DNA from: Syntrophobacteraceae bacterium
Lineage (GTDB): Bacteria; Desulfobacterota; Syntrophobacteria; Syntrophobacterales; Syntrophobacteraceae
Reading direction: 5' to 3'
Assembly (NCBI GenBank): GCA_025454175.1
Contig: JALOOX010000013.1
Span: forward strand, 1 to 64,000
Length of the DNA: 64,000 bases
Positions within the stretch are counted from its first letter, which is position 1. Every line of letters starts with the position of its first letter. Below the pieces are notes generated by a model, which was not told the DNA's origin, made no database searches, and saw only the letters and a list, made by a program, of their open reading frames with translations. Position numbers and translations under genes: made by a program. This document shows, piece by piece, positions 17,474 through 25,807 of the stretch.

Positions 17474-18238
17474 TCAGACCTTCCTCTTGTTGCGCTCATT
17501 GCGGGAGGCTCGCTTCCATTCGGCGCCGCGCCGCCCCCTGCCTTTGGGCTTCCCACTTCCGTCGGGCGGGCCGCCAAATTGGCCGTGGAGGTGCTCCATT
17601 TCGACCAGGAAGGAGCCCGGGGTCTTTGGGGTCGATGCCTTGTCGATCCCCTGGTGTTTTTTTGGGCGTCCGGCGAGCTCCTGGAATCTATCTTCGCTCA
17701 CGAGAGGGAACCGGAGATGTCCAGCGGGAACATTTTCGACGAGGTAAAGGCTGGCGCCCGCCGCCCGGAACACGATGCCGTCGCGGGCCGCGAGCCCTGC
17801 AAGGATTTCGATGAGGATCGGCTCGGTTTCCCGCCGCCGGGCCATGCGCAGGGCCAGGTCCTGATCCGCGGACACAGCCAGAAAGCGGCGTCCGGTAGCG
17901 CGCAGCCCGTGCTCGCGAGCCGCGGCAAGACTTCTTCTTCGACATCCGTGGAAAAGGCGGGGAGGGGGATCATGGACGACGGGATGGTCCGGCGCAGGGA
18001 CCCCGGATTTGAGCCTCAGGACGTGGCCATCGAGGCGGGCGGGGAAATCGATGCCCAGATAGGCGATCTCCCGAAGATGGCTCTCGCGCACGAACCTGAG
18101 CGAGGGGTCTTCCTGCATGGCCCAGTAAAGCTCCTTCCAGGGCATGGAGCCGTCCTCGTCCCAGAAGAGCCCATACTCACCGGGCGCGTGAAGGAGGAGG
18201 TAAGCCAGGGTTTTTGCCAGAGTTTTAGGATGGTTCAT
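17474..18238 (-). CDS. kptA: RNA 2'-phosphotransferase family protein (KptA/Tpt1-like)
   Basis: 254 residues. The N-terminal winged-helix part contains LAKTLAYLLLHAPGEYGLFW, matching the KptA start where His follows the Leu-rich helix; the usual Arg before that His is Leu here. The C-terminal ADP-ribosyl-transferase-like part has LFHGCRRRSLAAAREHGL, corresponding to the LYHGT element, and LIEILAGLAARDG. A basic tail follows. KptA enzymes remove 2'-phosphates from RNA using NAD+. The bacterial role is unclear because these hosts lack the fungal tRNA splicing pathway. ATG 18238 or 18247 is possible; neither has a strong SD sequence. The altered catalytic Arg lowers certainty about activity. Confidence 0.72.
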   Translation of the reverse strand: MNHPKTLAKTLAYLLLHAPGEYGLFWDEDGSMPWKELYWAMQEDPSLRFVRESHLREIAYLGIDFPARLDGHVLRLKSGVPAPDHPVVHDPPPRLFHGCRRRSLAAAREHGLRATGRRFLAVSADQDLALRMARRRETEPILIEILAGLAARDGIVFRAAGASLYLVENVPAGHLRFPLVSEDRFQELAGRPKKHQGIDKASTPKTPGSFLVEMEHLHGQFGGPPDGSGKPKGRGRRGAEWKRASRNERNKRKV

Positions 18239-18344
18239 GGCAGCCATACCGTGACGGACTCAGTCGGTGAAGAAGGGGTTCCTGGTTTGAGCCTCGGGCG
18301 TCATGCCGAGGAGTGCCGCGGGCAGAGGCCATTCTGGCCTGGGA

Positions 18345-18845
18345 TCACGATGAGTCGTCTTGTATCGACAAACCCGGGAGCCTTGCCCGGGACACAATGG
18401 CCTGGAATTCCTCCGGGGAAACCGGCTGCACAGAGAGTCGAACGCCTTTCCGCAGAAGCATCATGCTTTCGAGCTCGGGCATCTTGCGCAGCTCGGTGAG
18501 CGTGAGAGGCGTCTCAAATACCTCATTGAGCCGCACGTCGACCATGAACCACACCGGCGCCTCCGGCGTGCTCCGGGGATCGAAGTGCTTGCTCTTGGGG
18601 TCCCAGGCCGTGTGATCCGAATATCCGGGTCGAACCACCGTGACGATTCCCACAACGGCAGGCTCCTTGCCGCTATGGTAGAAGAGGGCTTCATCTCCGG
18701 CCTTAATCCGGTCGCGGAGAAAATTCCGCGCCTGGTAATTCCGCACGCCATCCCAGGGCTCGGTCTGGTCGGGACGCGCCCTGAGATCGTCGATGGAAAA
18801 CTCCGATGGCTCGGACTTCAGCAGCCAGTATTGCCTGGGGGCCAT
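18345..18845 (-). CDS. EVE-domain (PUA-like) protein
   Basis: 166 residues. It opens QYWLLKSEPSEFSIDDL and continues WDGVRNYQARNFLRD, GDEALFYHSG and VGIVTVV, the recognised blocks of the EVE domain (thymocyte nuclear protein 1 family). EVE domains bind modified bases in nucleic acid, and bacterial members are thought to sense or process modified DNA or RNA. The gene starts 16 bases after the end of the deacetylase-like gene and is followed by the KptA-like gene on the same strand, so the three may be one unit. Family call is strong; the ligand is unknown. Confidence 0.85.
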   Translation of the reverse strand: MAPRQYWLLKSEPSEFSIDDLRARPDQTEPWDGVRNYQARNFLRDRIKAGDEALFYHSGKEPAVVGIVTVVRPGYSDHTAWDPKSKHFDPRSTPEAPVWFMVDVRLNEVFETPLTLTELRKMPELESMMLLRKGVRLSVQPVSPEEFQAIVSRARLPGLSIQDDSS

Positions 18846-18860
18846 GAAGCGACTCTCCCT

Positions 18861-19781
18861 TCAGGAGGCGGGAGGACCAGGGTGAGCGTCCTCCACGAGC
18901 AGCCGGATGACCGGTGGAATCAGATCCCGGGCGATGTCGCTCCGGGAGCCGCCTCCCAGGACCACCTCCAGTCGGCCACGGCAGTGGTCTTCGGCCAACT
19001 GCTTCATCATGGAGCCGATCTGAAGGTAGGCGGGCCGGGTGAGACCGATATCGCCGTAATCACCCCGGTGAGTGTCGAAGCCGAAGTACCAGAAGATGAG
19101 CTCGGGCTTGAAGCGCTGCACACGGGGGGAAAAGGCCCGGGACGCCGCATCGACGTAGCGCTGGTTGACATCGTCCCCGGCGGGTCCCGAGGAAAACCAG
19201 GGTCGGCCCGGGGCGGCAATGTCCACCTTGGTTCCGTCCTCGGACTCGTAATTGCTGGAACAGATGCAAACGTGCAGGACGTCGGGATCATGCCGAAGCA
19301 GGGCCCGCGTACCGTCTCCGTGATGGGCGTCCGTATCCAGGATGGCGATGCGCCTCATGTTGTAGCGCTCCCTCAGGATGTGGATGGCCATGACGACATC
19401 GTTGAAGCAGCAATAGCCGCCGAAGAAATCCCGTCCCGAATGGTGACCTCCGGCGCCGATGAAGGCAAAGGCGTTATGAATCTCCCCGGAAGCGATCTTC
19501 TCGGCTGCGAGGACGACGCCTCCCGCCGAGTGCCATGCCGTGGAGCATAGAGGGTCTTCCAGGACCCCCTGGATGAGGTCCGGGGTATGGACCTTGAGGA
19601 TGAGCTCTTCCGAGGCGGCCGGGGATTCATACATTCGAGCTCCGGGGTTCTTCAGAAGGTCCTGAATCGCATCGGGGAAGTCCTGCAGGCGCGAGCCCTG
19701 GGTGAGATAGCTCCGTCGACTGAAGCTCGGGTGATAGAAGATGCCGGTCATGTGGGAAGTCTGGTGCTGGAGGTCATTCAT
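18861..19781 (-). CDS. HDAC-fold deacetylase homologue lacking the catalytic Tyr
   Basis: 306 residues of the histone deacetylase / acetylpolyamine amidohydrolase family. Seen are the His pair in GAGGHHSGRDF, GGYCCFNDVVMAI, the zinc ligands in LDTDAHHGDGT and the later Asp in FGFDTHRGDYG. At the position where active members have GGY or GGGGY the sequence reads LGGGSRSDIA, so the transition-state Tyr appears to be missing. Zinc-binding residues are kept. It may have low activity, another substrate, or act as a binding protein. AGGAG nine bases before ATG 19781 supports the start. A second, canonical family member lies at 22199-23020. Confidence 0.82.
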   Translation of the reverse strand: MNDLQHQTSHMTGIFYHPSFSRRSYLTQGSRLQDFPDAIQDLLKNPGARMYESPAASEELILKVHTPDLIQGVLEDPLCSTAWHSAGGVVLAAEKIASGEIHNAFAFIGAGGHHSGRDFFGGYCCFNDVVMAIHILRERYNMRRIAILDTDAHHGDGTRALLRHDPDVLHVCICSSNYESEDGTKVDIAAPGRPWFSSGPAGDDVNQRYVDAASRAFSPRVQRFKPELIFWYFGFDTHRGDYGDIGLTRPAYLQIGSMMKQLAEDHCRGRLEVVLGGGSRSDIARDLIPPVIRLLVEDAHPGPPAS

Positions 19782-19904
19782 GACATGGGTCTCCTGGGAT
19801 GCTGCGGTTGCGGCTGACCTTGTCGACGCATAAGCTCAAGTTTACATAATATATCTTATCGGACATTTTGGCGGGCCGGGATTCAAGCACCACCCAATTT
19901 CCCC

Positions 19905-19932
19905 TTGACTTCAAATACCCCTTCAGTATACA
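19905..19932 (+). promoter_or_regulatory. Sigma-70-type promoter of tRNA-Gly
   Basis: TTGACT at 19905-19910 and TATACA at 19927-19932 with a 16-base spacer, placed so that transcription would begin about ten bases before the tRNA. Good match to the vegetative consensus. Confidence 0.6.
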
Positions 19933-19948
19933 CCAGTTTCACAAGCGA

Positions 19949-20023
<75 letters not shown>

Positions 20024-20035
20024 AAGCAAGCTCAA

Positions 20036-20061
20036 GGGTGGTTCCTGACCACCCTTTTTTT
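20036..20061 (+). terminator. Rho-independent terminator after tRNA-Gly
   Basis: Perfect seven-base stem GGGTGGT / ACCACCC with loop TCCTG, followed directly by seven T residues. Confidence 0.92.
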
Positions 20062-20105
20062 CTCGATGAAGACTCACTCCCCAACCGCTGTCAATCTCAA
20101 AACCC

Positions 20106-21134
20106 ATGACGATGGATCCCTCCAACCACCATAAAAACACCTCGACCAGCAGGCGGCGTTCCAGAAAAGACGCCCTCAGGGACTTCCTCTCCCATTTTCA
20201 GTCAAAAGACCAGGTCCTCATCACCATAGACCCCGACCCCGACGCCATCGGGTCGGCGCTGGCCGTCAAACGACTCCTCTGGCACCGGGTTCAGTCCACG
20301 ACCATCGGCATCATCCGCCCCATCCGCAGACTCAACAACCAGACTCTGGCCCGGCTGCTCAAACTGCCGCTGGTGCAGCTCAAGCAGTGCGAGCTTTCCA
20401 AGTACGACCGCTGCATCGTCGTGGACGGTCAGCCCCATCACAATGACTTCTTCAGGCAGTTCTCCTACACGGCCGTTATCGATCACCACCCCCTCAACAG
20501 CCCCGTGGAGGCTCCTTTCGTGGATATCCGACCCCACTACGGGGCAACTTCCACCATATTTTCCGAGTATCTCAAGGCTGCGGGCATCAAGCCATCCCAG
20601 ACCCTCGCGACGGCCATGCTCTACGGCATCAAGACAGACACCCGAAATTTCGAGCGCCACACCATCGTTGAGGATATCGAGGCCTTCCGGAGCCTATTCA
20701 ACTCCGCCAACCACAATGTCCTGAGGAAGGTTGAAATCTCCGATCTTTCCATCAAGGAGCTGAAATTCTTCCATAAAGCCGTCGAGCGCAAGCATGTGGT
20801 GCGGGACCGGGTTTTCGTGCACCTGGACGAAGTCACGTCCGCCGATATCCTGGTCGAGATCGCGGAGTTCTTCCTCAAGATCCACGACATTTCCTGGAGC
20901 ATCGTGTCGGGCATCTTCGAGGACAGCCTCATCATCGTCATCCGTAATGATGGTTATCGCAAGGATGCCGGAAAGCTCGTCCGCAAGGCCTTCGGCGGAA
21001 TTGGCTGCGCGGGAGGCCATACGGCCATGGCTCGAGCCGAGATCCCCATGGAGAAGCTCATCCAGGTCGTGGGCAAGCGGTCGTCCACCGCCATCGAGCG
21101 CTACATTCGCAAAAGAATGTCACACACTGAATGA
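20106..21134 (+). CDS. DHH/DHHA1 phosphoesterase (NrnA/RecJ-like)
   Basis: 342 residues. The DHH domain shows [14 protein letters not shown] (DxD metal site), [11 protein letters not shown] and [10 protein letters not shown], the motif naming the family. The C-terminal DHHA1 domain has [18 protein letters not shown]. This layout matches nanoRNase / phosphoesterase proteins that degrade short oligonucleotides, pAp or cyclic dinucleotide products, rather than full RecJ, which is longer. It is cytoplasmic and manganese dependent by family. The stop overlaps the start of RNase HI as ATGA, so the two nucleases are translationally coupled. ATG 20106 has no good SD sequence; ATG 20112 is an alternative. 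Confidence 0.88.
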   Translation: MTMDPSNHHKNTSTSRRRSRKDALRDFLSHFQSKDQVLITIDPDPDAIGSALAVKRLLWHRVQSTTIGIIRPIRRLNNQTLARLLKLPLVQLKQCELSKYDRCIVVDGQPHHNDFFRQFSYTAVIDHHPLNSPVEAPFVDIRPHYGATSTIFSEYLKAAGIKPSQTLATAMLYGIKTDTRNFERHTIVEDIEAFRSLFNSANHNVLRKVEISDLSIKELKFFHKAVERKHVVRDRVFVHLDEVTSADILVEIAEFFLKIHDISWSIVSGIFEDSLIIVIRNDGYRKDAGKLVRKAFGGIGCAGGHTAMARAEIPMEKLIQVVGKRSSTAIERYIRKRMSHTE

Positions 21135-21604
21135 GTACCTCGAACCCCTCATCCCCTCCCGATCCGAAAGTGGTCGAAATCTACAGCGACGGCGCCTGCT
21201 CGGGGAACCCGGGTCCCGGCGGCTGGGGAGCCATCCTTCGCTACAGGACCGCGGAAAAGGAGATTTCCGGTTACGAGCCCATGACCACCAACAACCGCAT
21301 GGAGATGACGGCTGTGGTCAAGGCCCTCCAGGCCCTGAAAGAGCCCTGCCACGTCCGTATAACCACGGATTCACAATATCTGAAGGATGGGATCACCCGG
21401 TGGATCAAGCGTTGGAAGAGCAACGGATGGATGACCACGGGGAAGGAGCCGGTCAAGAACAGGGACCTTTGGGAGCTCCTCGATGCCGCTGTACGGAGGC
21501 ACAGGGTCGAGTGGCAGTGGGTGCGCGGCCACCAGGGGCATCCCGAAAACGAGCGCTGCGATGATCTCGCCCGAATGGCCATACGGAACAAAGGCTCCTT
21601 GTAA
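21131..21604 (+). CDS. rnhA: Ribonuclease HI
   Basis: 157 residues, near the usual length. Catalytic D20 ([14 protein letters not shown]), E58 ([10 protein letters not shown]), D80 (TTDSQYL) and D144 (NERCDDLA) are all present, with the basic handle region [11 protein letters not shown] and the [11 protein letters not shown] loop holding the conserved His. It cleaves the RNA strand of RNA-DNA hybrids at replication forks and R-loops. The start overlaps the end of the DHH phosphoesterase gene by four bases, implying coupled expression. No anomalies are seen. Confidence 0.97.
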   Translation: MSTSNPSSPPDPKVVEIYSDGACSGNPGPGGWGAILRYRTAEKEISGYEPMTTNNRMEMTAVVKALQALKEPCHVRITTDSQYLKDGITRWIKRWKSNGWMTTGKEPVKNRDLWELLDAAVRRHRVEWQWVRGHQGHPENERCDDLARMAIRNKGSL

Positions 21605-21714
21605 CCCCTTCCAGCCGATGATATTAACTTCAATGGCAACAATATGTCCCCGGCCTTGAATCTCCCCGGCGCTGCCGGCGTTGTCCGCCGCCACCCTCGA
21701 GCGAGGTCCCCGTT

Positions 21715-22146
21715 ATGGAGGATGAACAAGCGAAGGCGCGCGAGCCCCGTGAGGTGGTGCTGTACATGCTGCACTGCGGCCTGGATGGGAAGATCCTCGA
21801 GCAGGTCTGTGAGCAGTACGGGATCAGGGTCCGCATTCACCAGTTTCCGCGCGAGGAGTTCTTTGCTTATCACATGCACGAGAAGCGGAAGGCTCCCGAC
21901 CTGATCCTCATCCGGGGGCACTTCATCGGGCTGGTTCATGACCTGGACAAGTCAAGGCACATTCCCTACGTGGTGGTTTCGTCCAAGCTCAAGTATGGAA
22001 AGGGACAGCCGGTTTTCATTCACGCCGAAAAAGGATACGGGGAAAAGAAGGACGCACTCGCCCTCTACCACTCCCTTGCCGAGACCATTCGGTCCATGAT
22101 CGAGGAGCGGGAGGCCGGCGGGCATACGCCTTCCCCCACCCCATGA
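21715..22146 (+). CDS. Hypothetical 143-aa cytoplasmic protein
   Basis: Not recognised. The protein begins MEDEQAKAREPREVVLYMLH and has alternating predicted strands and helices (VVLYMLHCGLDGKILEQV, LILIRGHFIGLVHDLD, IPYVVVSS), which suggests a small alpha/beta fold such as a receiver-like or nucleotide-binding domain. There is no signal peptide. Codon use matches neighbouring genes. It stands between RNase HI and the deacetylase on the same strand and may share their transcript. A GAGCGAGG about eight bases upstream could serve as ribosome site. Confidence 0.6.
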   Translation: MEDEQAKAREPREVVLYMLHCGLDGKILEQVCEQYGIRVRIHQFPREEFFAYHMHEKRKAPDLILIRGHFIGLVHDLDKSRHIPYVVVSSKLKYGKGQPVFIHAEKGYGEKKDALALYHSLAETIRSMIEEREAGGHTPSPTP

Positions 22147-22198
22147 ATTCCTGACACGGTCTTGTGCTCGGAGGAAAAGAGCAGCGCGGGGCTTCAGC

Positions 22199-23020
22199 AT
22201 GCTCAAGATCGTCTACCATGAGGACTACCTCACGGATTATTTCACTTCGGCGGCGGAGAGCCCTCTTCGTGTCAAGGCAATCCACGGTCGGCTCCAGGAT
22301 CATTTCCTGACCGTCGCACCCGAGGCGGCCTCTGTTGAAGACATCCTCAGGGTGCATACCCGTGAGCATCTGGAAAGCGTTCAGAGGGAAGGTCCGGAAG
22401 TCTATCGAACGGCTCTTCTCTCGGCTGGTGGAGCCCTCGGCGCGGCCCGCATGGCCATGGAGGGAACGCCGACATTCGCGGTCATACGCCCGCCCGGCCA
22501 CCACGCAAAACGCTCCTCGTACAGTGGGTTCTGCTTTTTCAACAACATCGCCGTGGCCGTGACTTCCCTCCTGGAAGCCGGCAGCATCCGGCGCGCGGTC
22601 ATCATCGACTTCGACATGCACCACGGGGACGGAACCGAGGTCATCTTTCGCGAAAACCCGGCCGTCGATTTCATCGAGGTGCGGGCCAGGTCCCGTGAGC
22701 GCTACCTGGGGCTCCTGGAGCTGAAGCTGCGGTGGCTGGGCCCCACCGACATCATCGCCGTCTCGGCGGGCTTCGACCTCTATGTGCGTGACTGGGGCGG
22801 TCTCCTGGAAACGGACGACTTTCATTATCTGGGCTACATCATCCGGCAGGCGGCTGAGAACAAAACCGGCTGCCGCTGTTTCGCCCTCCTGGAAGGCGGT
22901 TATTTTGTCAATGATCTCGGCAAGAACGCTTTGGCCTTCTGCCTCGGACTCTCGGGTGAGCCCCCGTCCGTCACGTGCGGCGAGCCCGACGACGACGCGG
23001 GCATCTGGCCCGAGCCATGA
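22199..23020 (+). CDS. Histone deacetylase / acetylpolyamine amidohydrolase family enzyme
   Basis: 273 residues with the full zinc-hydrolase set: IRPPGHHAKRSSYSGFCFFN (His pair and GFCFFNN), VIIDFDMHHGDGTEVIF (Asp and His zinc ligands), SAGFDLYVRDWGG (second zinc Asp) and LLEGGYF with the catalytic Tyr. It should hydrolyse N-acetyl amides of polyamines or lysines, though the true substrate is unknown. It differs from the paralog at 18861-19781, which lacks the Tyr. It is shorter than eukaryotic HDACs but normal for bacterial members. The SD sequence before ATG 22199 is weak. Confidence 0.86.
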   Translation: MLKIVYHEDYLTDYFTSAAESPLRVKAIHGRLQDHFLTVAPEAASVEDILRVHTREHLESVQREGPEVYRTALLSAGGALGAARMAMEGTPTFAVIRPPGHHAKRSSYSGFCFFNNIAVAVTSLLEAGSIRRAVIIDFDMHHGDGTEVIFRENPAVDFIEVRARSRERYLGLLELKLRWLGPTDIIAVSAGFDLYVRDWGGLLETDDFHYLGYIIRQAAENKTGCRCFALLEGGYFVNDLGKNALAFCLGLSGEPPSVTCGEPDDDAGIWPEP

Positions 23021-23078
23021 CGGACGGTTTTCCGGGCATGCGCGACCGCTTCCGACGCCTCGGTTGGAGTTGAGCACC

Positions 23079-23543
23079 ATGGATCTTCTGCAAGAACTGA
23101 GGAACCTGACCGTCGCACTGGATGGAGAAGGCATTGAATATGCTCTCTGCGGCGGGCTGGCCATGGCCGTTTACGCCATGCCGCGAGCCACTCTCGACAT
23201 CGACATCATGATTGAGCCGAGCGCTCTCCTGAGGACGCGACGGGCCGTGGAGAAGCTGGGCTTCAGCCTCGAGGCCGAGCTGATGCAGTTCAATGATGGA
23301 GAAGTGGAAATCTATCGACTCGTTAAGATCGATCCCCTATCCGGTGAGCAGCTGATTTTGGATCTTCTCATCGTTGGACCGGCGACGCAACCGGCATGGC
23401 GGGACAGACTGCGGCTGGAATGGGCCGGCGGTGCCCTCAGCGTGGTTTCTCCCGAGGGGTTGATCCTTCTGAAGTCGCTCCGGAACAGCGGCCAGGATCG
23501 GGACGACATGAAGCACCTGAGGAGCATCATGGATGAAGATTGA
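23079..23543 (+). CDS. Nucleotidyltransferase-fold protein (MNT/AbiEii-like)
   Basis: 154 residues. YALCGGLAMAVYAMPRATLDIDIMIEP shows the GG...A...R.T.DIDI pattern of the polymerase-beta-type nucleotidyltransferase fold, with the two acids in DID. The rest has LVKIDPLSGEQLILDLLIV and SVVSPEGLILLKSLRNSGQDRDD, the C-terminal block usual for this group. Such proteins often act in toxin-antitoxin-like pairs. GGAG about nine bases before ATG 23079 supports the start. The next small gene overlaps its end by 11 bases in another frame, as in similar two-gene units. Confidence 0.78.
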   Translation: MDLLQELRNLTVALDGEGIEYALCGGLAMAVYAMPRATLDIDIMIEPSALLRTRRAVEKLGFSLEAELMQFNDGEVEIYRLVKIDPLSGEQLILDLLIVGPATQPAWRDRLRLEWAGGALSVVSPEGLILLKSLRNSGQDRDDMKHLRSIMDED

Positions 23544-23727
23544 CATGGGCTCTCAAGCCATCACGCTCCGGCTGAAGCAGGCCAGCGAGCTGAGGCGGCT
23601 CTGTCTCGCCCTCGCTGATTCCAGCATCGGCCGGAATGTTCGAAGGAATTTTTCCGAAAACCCCCAAGTTCGCCGCACTTCTCTGGCACTTGGTGCATCG
23701 AAGCCCTCGGCTCGCTCCGAAGCCTGA
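23533..23727 (+). CDS. Small partner protein of the nucleotidyltransferase
   Basis: 64 residues, beginning MKIDMGSQAITLRLKQASEL and overlapping the nucleotidyltransferase end by 11 bases. The first 30 residues form a basic amphipathic helix like the short proteins that follow such nucleotidyltransferases elsewhere. The C-terminal half (RRTSLALGASKPSARSEA) is low in complexity and may have drifted, so the gene could be degraded. A partner or antitoxin-like role is inferred from position only. Confidence 0.5.
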   Translation: MKIDMGSQAITLRLKQASELRRLCLALADSSIGRNVRRNFSENPQVRRTSLALGASKPSARSEA

Positions 23728-23814
23728 AAGACCGGTTTGAGCAATAGTGTGATAACTTTCTAAAATGGTTGAGCTAATTTCGAATCGCTGAAAAGCTGAT
23801 TGCTTGATGTAGCC

Positions 23815-23867
23815 CTTTAAAAGTCTTTTAAAGTCCCCTTGACTTTCACCTTTTATTCACCTAACTT
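23815..23867 (+). promoter_or_regulatory. Candidate lexA promoter with upstream palindrome
   Basis: A perfect 19-bp palindrome CTTTAAAAG-T-CTTTTAAAG (23815-23833) lies five bases before TTGACT (23839-23844), which with TAACTT (23862-23867) forms a sigma-70-like promoter with 17-base spacing. It ends about 100 bases before lexA. The palindrome does not match the E. coli LexA box but could be this lineage's SOS operator. Confidence 0.45.
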
Positions 23868-23967
23868 CATCTCGAAACCCCAAAGAGCCCCTGCCCTGGC
23901 TTACGACCTCCGTGGAATGCGGGGGGGCGGCCATTGCGAGATCGATGCACGTGGAGGAGGAAGGGCC

Positions 23968-24576
23968 ATGCCGTTGACTCCGGCGCAGCAGCGCGTTTAC
24001 CAGTTTGTTCAGGACTACCTCCAGCGCAATGGGAGCGCCCCCTCCTATGAGGAGATTCGAAAGCACCTGGGGTTCCGGTCCCTGAACGCCGTGTCCAAGC
24101 ATTTGAAGCAGTTGGAGCAGCGGGGTTATCTCCAGAGCCCGTGGAACAACCGCAAGCGGGCCCTGGAGCTGCTCCCGGTGCGATCGGCGGGCTTCTCCAT
24201 CCCCTTTCTGGGAGTCGTGGCGGCCGGGACACCCATAGAAGCCGTCGAGGTGCCGGAATCCATCGAGGTTCCCGAGAGCTTCCTCAGCAACGGCAGCCAC
24301 TTCGCCCTGCGGGTCCGGGGGGATTCCATGGTCGAGGAAGGGATCCGGGAGGGCGACATCCTGATCATCGCGCGGCAGCCTCACGCGGAAAACGGCCAGA
24401 CGGTGGTGGCTCTCGTCCGGGGTGAAGCGACGGTCAAGAAGTTCTACCGGCAGTCGGGGGAGGTGATCGAGCTGCGGCCCGCCAACAGCGCCATGGAGCC
24501 GATCCGGGTGCGTCCCGACGATGTGGAGATCGTGGGTGCGGTGGTGGGGCTGCTGCGCCATTATCGGCGTTTCTAG
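23968..24576 (+). CDS. lexA: LexA SOS repressor
   Basis: 202 residues, the standard size. The N-terminal winged helix includes APSYEEIRKHLGFRSLNAVS. The self-cleavage site is Ala86-Gly87 in VVAAGTP, followed by catalytic Ser120 (RGDSMVEEGI) and Lys157 (ATVKKFY). LexA represses DNA damage genes and cleaves itself on RecA filaments. A GGAGGAGGAAGG precedes ATG 23968. The upstream ATG at 23839 falls in the promoter and is rejected. It heads a likely operon with imuB and dnaE2, which it should control. The stop codon and last Phe codon lie inside a short GTTTC repeat. Confidence 0.96.
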   Translation: MPLTPAQQRVYQFVQDYLQRNGSAPSYEEIRKHLGFRSLNAVSKHLKQLEQRGYLQSPWNNRKRALELLPVRSAGFSIPFLGVVAAGTPIEAVEVPESIEVPESFLSNGSHFALRVRGDSMVEEGIREGDILIIARQPHAENGQTVVALVRGEATVKKFYRQSGEVIELRPANSAMEPIRVRPDDVEIVGAVVGLLRHYRRF

Positions 24577-24590
24577 TTTCTGGTTCCTGG
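24571..24590 (+). repeat. GTTTC-rich repeat at the lexA 3' end
   Basis: TTCTAGTTTCTGGTTCCTGG, a short version of the tract at 25761-25799. It supplies the final codon and stop of lexA. Confidence 0.6.
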
Positions 24591-24602
24591 GGGAGGAACG
24601 TC

Positions 24603-25775
24603 ATGGTGCGCGATATTGCTCATCTGGAAATCCCGGATTTTTACGCCACCCTGGAAGAGCTTCGGAAGCCGGAGCTCAGGAAGGCTCCCCTCGCCTTGTC
24701 CGAATGGGGCTCACGGGCGGTCATCCAGGGCGTCAACGGAGTGGCCCGTGCCGAAGGGCTCCGGGAAGGGATGCCCCTCGGTCAGGCCAGGCGGTTGTGC
24801 CGGAGACTGGCGGCCCTTCCTCCGGATTTTCGCTTCTACCGGGAGCAGCACAGGCAGGTGATCGACGAGCTGAGCCGTTTTTCGCCCCTGGTGGAGGGTC
24901 CCCTTCCAGGCCGTTATTTCGTGGATTTGAGCGGGACCCGGCGCCTCTGGGGACCGGGAACCGATGCCGCCTGCCGGGTGGAGCGGCACCTGACTGACCG
25001 GAGGGCCCTGGAGGCCCGGGTGGGCCTGGGATCCAACAAGCTGGTGAGCCAGGTGGCGGCGAGCTGCATGCCTCCGGGAGATCTGGGGTTTGTCTTTCCC
25101 GGCGGGGAGTCTTCTTTCCTGTCTCCCCTTCCGGTGACGGCCCTTCCGGGTGTGGGGATCAAGACCTCCTCGAAGCTCTCGGATTTCAACATCCAGCAGG
25201 TGGGGCAGCTGGCGGCGCTTCCGGGGGAAGCCCTGGCGGGGGTTTTCGGAAAGGCGGGCAGCCGTCTCCTGCGGCTGGCCCGGGGAGTCGATCCGTCCCC
25301 CGTTGTCCCCTTCCAGAATGTTCCCCGCCTGACCTTCAGCCGGCAGCTGGATCGAGATGAGATCGACCGGGAGCGACTGGAGGCGGAGCTTTTCCTTCAG
25401 GCCGAGGAAGTGGGCTGGGTGCTGCGCACTCACAACCGCACGCCGGCGCGGTTCATCCTGGAGGTGCGCTATGCCGACGGCGTCACCGTCCAGAGCCGGC
25501 AGCCCCTTTCCCCCATCACCACCCATGTGGACACCCGGCTCTTCCTGGCATTTCTGCAGGCTTACCGGAAGCTGGTTCAGCGGCGTGTGGCCATCCGTCG
25601 CATGGTGGTGGAGCTCACCGATTTTTCCATGCCCCTGCGCCAGATGTCGCTTTTTCCCTGGGAAGAGGCTTCCTCCCGGGACGATTTGAGGCTGCAGGAC
25701 GCTCTCGACCGCATCCGCCTGCGGTTCGGGCGCCAGTCGATCTCCTGGGGGCGGGGGATGGTTTCTGGTTTCTAG
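24603..25775 (+). CDS. imuB: ImuB-type Y-family polymerase homologue, catalytically degenerate
   Basis: 390 residues with the Y-family fold, but the polymerase acids are altered. The first site reads HLEIPDFYATLE where active enzymes have HxDxD, and the second reads RYFVDLSGT where active enzymes have SIDE. Little-finger and HhH parts follow (LPGVGIKTSSKLSDF). The stretch LRQMSLFPWEE near the C-terminus is a good beta-clamp binding motif. ImuB proteins are scaffolds that bring DnaE2 to stalled forks, which matches the neighbours lexA and dnaE2. No imuA or SulA-like gene is present. The last five residues (MVSGF) and stop come from a GTTTC repeat, so the natural C-terminus may have been replaced. 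Confidence 0.9.
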   Translation: MVRDIAHLEIPDFYATLEELRKPELRKAPLALSEWGSRAVIQGVNGVARAEGLREGMPLGQARRLCRRLAALPPDFRFYREQHRQVIDELSRFSPLVEGPLPGRYFVDLSGTRRLWGPGTDAACRVERHLTDRRALEARVGLGSNKLVSQVAASCMPPGDLGFVFPGGESSFLSPLPVTALPGVGIKTSSKLSDFNIQQVGQLAALPGEALAGVFGKAGSRLLRLARGVDPSPVVPFQNVPRLTFSRQLDRDEIDRERLEAELFLQAEEVGWVLRTHNRTPARFILEVRYADGVTVQSRQPLSPITTHVDTRLFLAFLQAYRKLVQRRVAIRRMVVELTDFSMPLRQMSLFPWEEASSRDDLRLQDALDRIRLRFGRQSISWGRGMVSGF

Positions 25776-25799
25776 TTTCTGGTTTCTAGTTTCTGGTTG
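25761..25799 (+). repeat. Tandem GTTTCTGGTTTCTA repeat
   Basis: Nearly three copies of a 14-base unit GTTTCTGGTTTCTA, starting inside the last codons of imuB. Related tracts occur at 24571-24590, 37515-37530 and 43521-43540 (reverse), always at gene ends or between genes. Confidence 0.8.
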
Positions 25800-25807
25800 G
25801 GAGTGAC

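Noticed and set aside
22016-23164. Minus-strand frame of 382 codons opposite the second HDAC-like gene
   Set aside because: Antisense to a gene with complete zinc-hydrolase motifs; no motif or start signal of its own.
25761-25799. Short tandem repeat considered as CRISPR
   Set aside because: Units are contiguous 14-mers without spacers and no cas genes are present.
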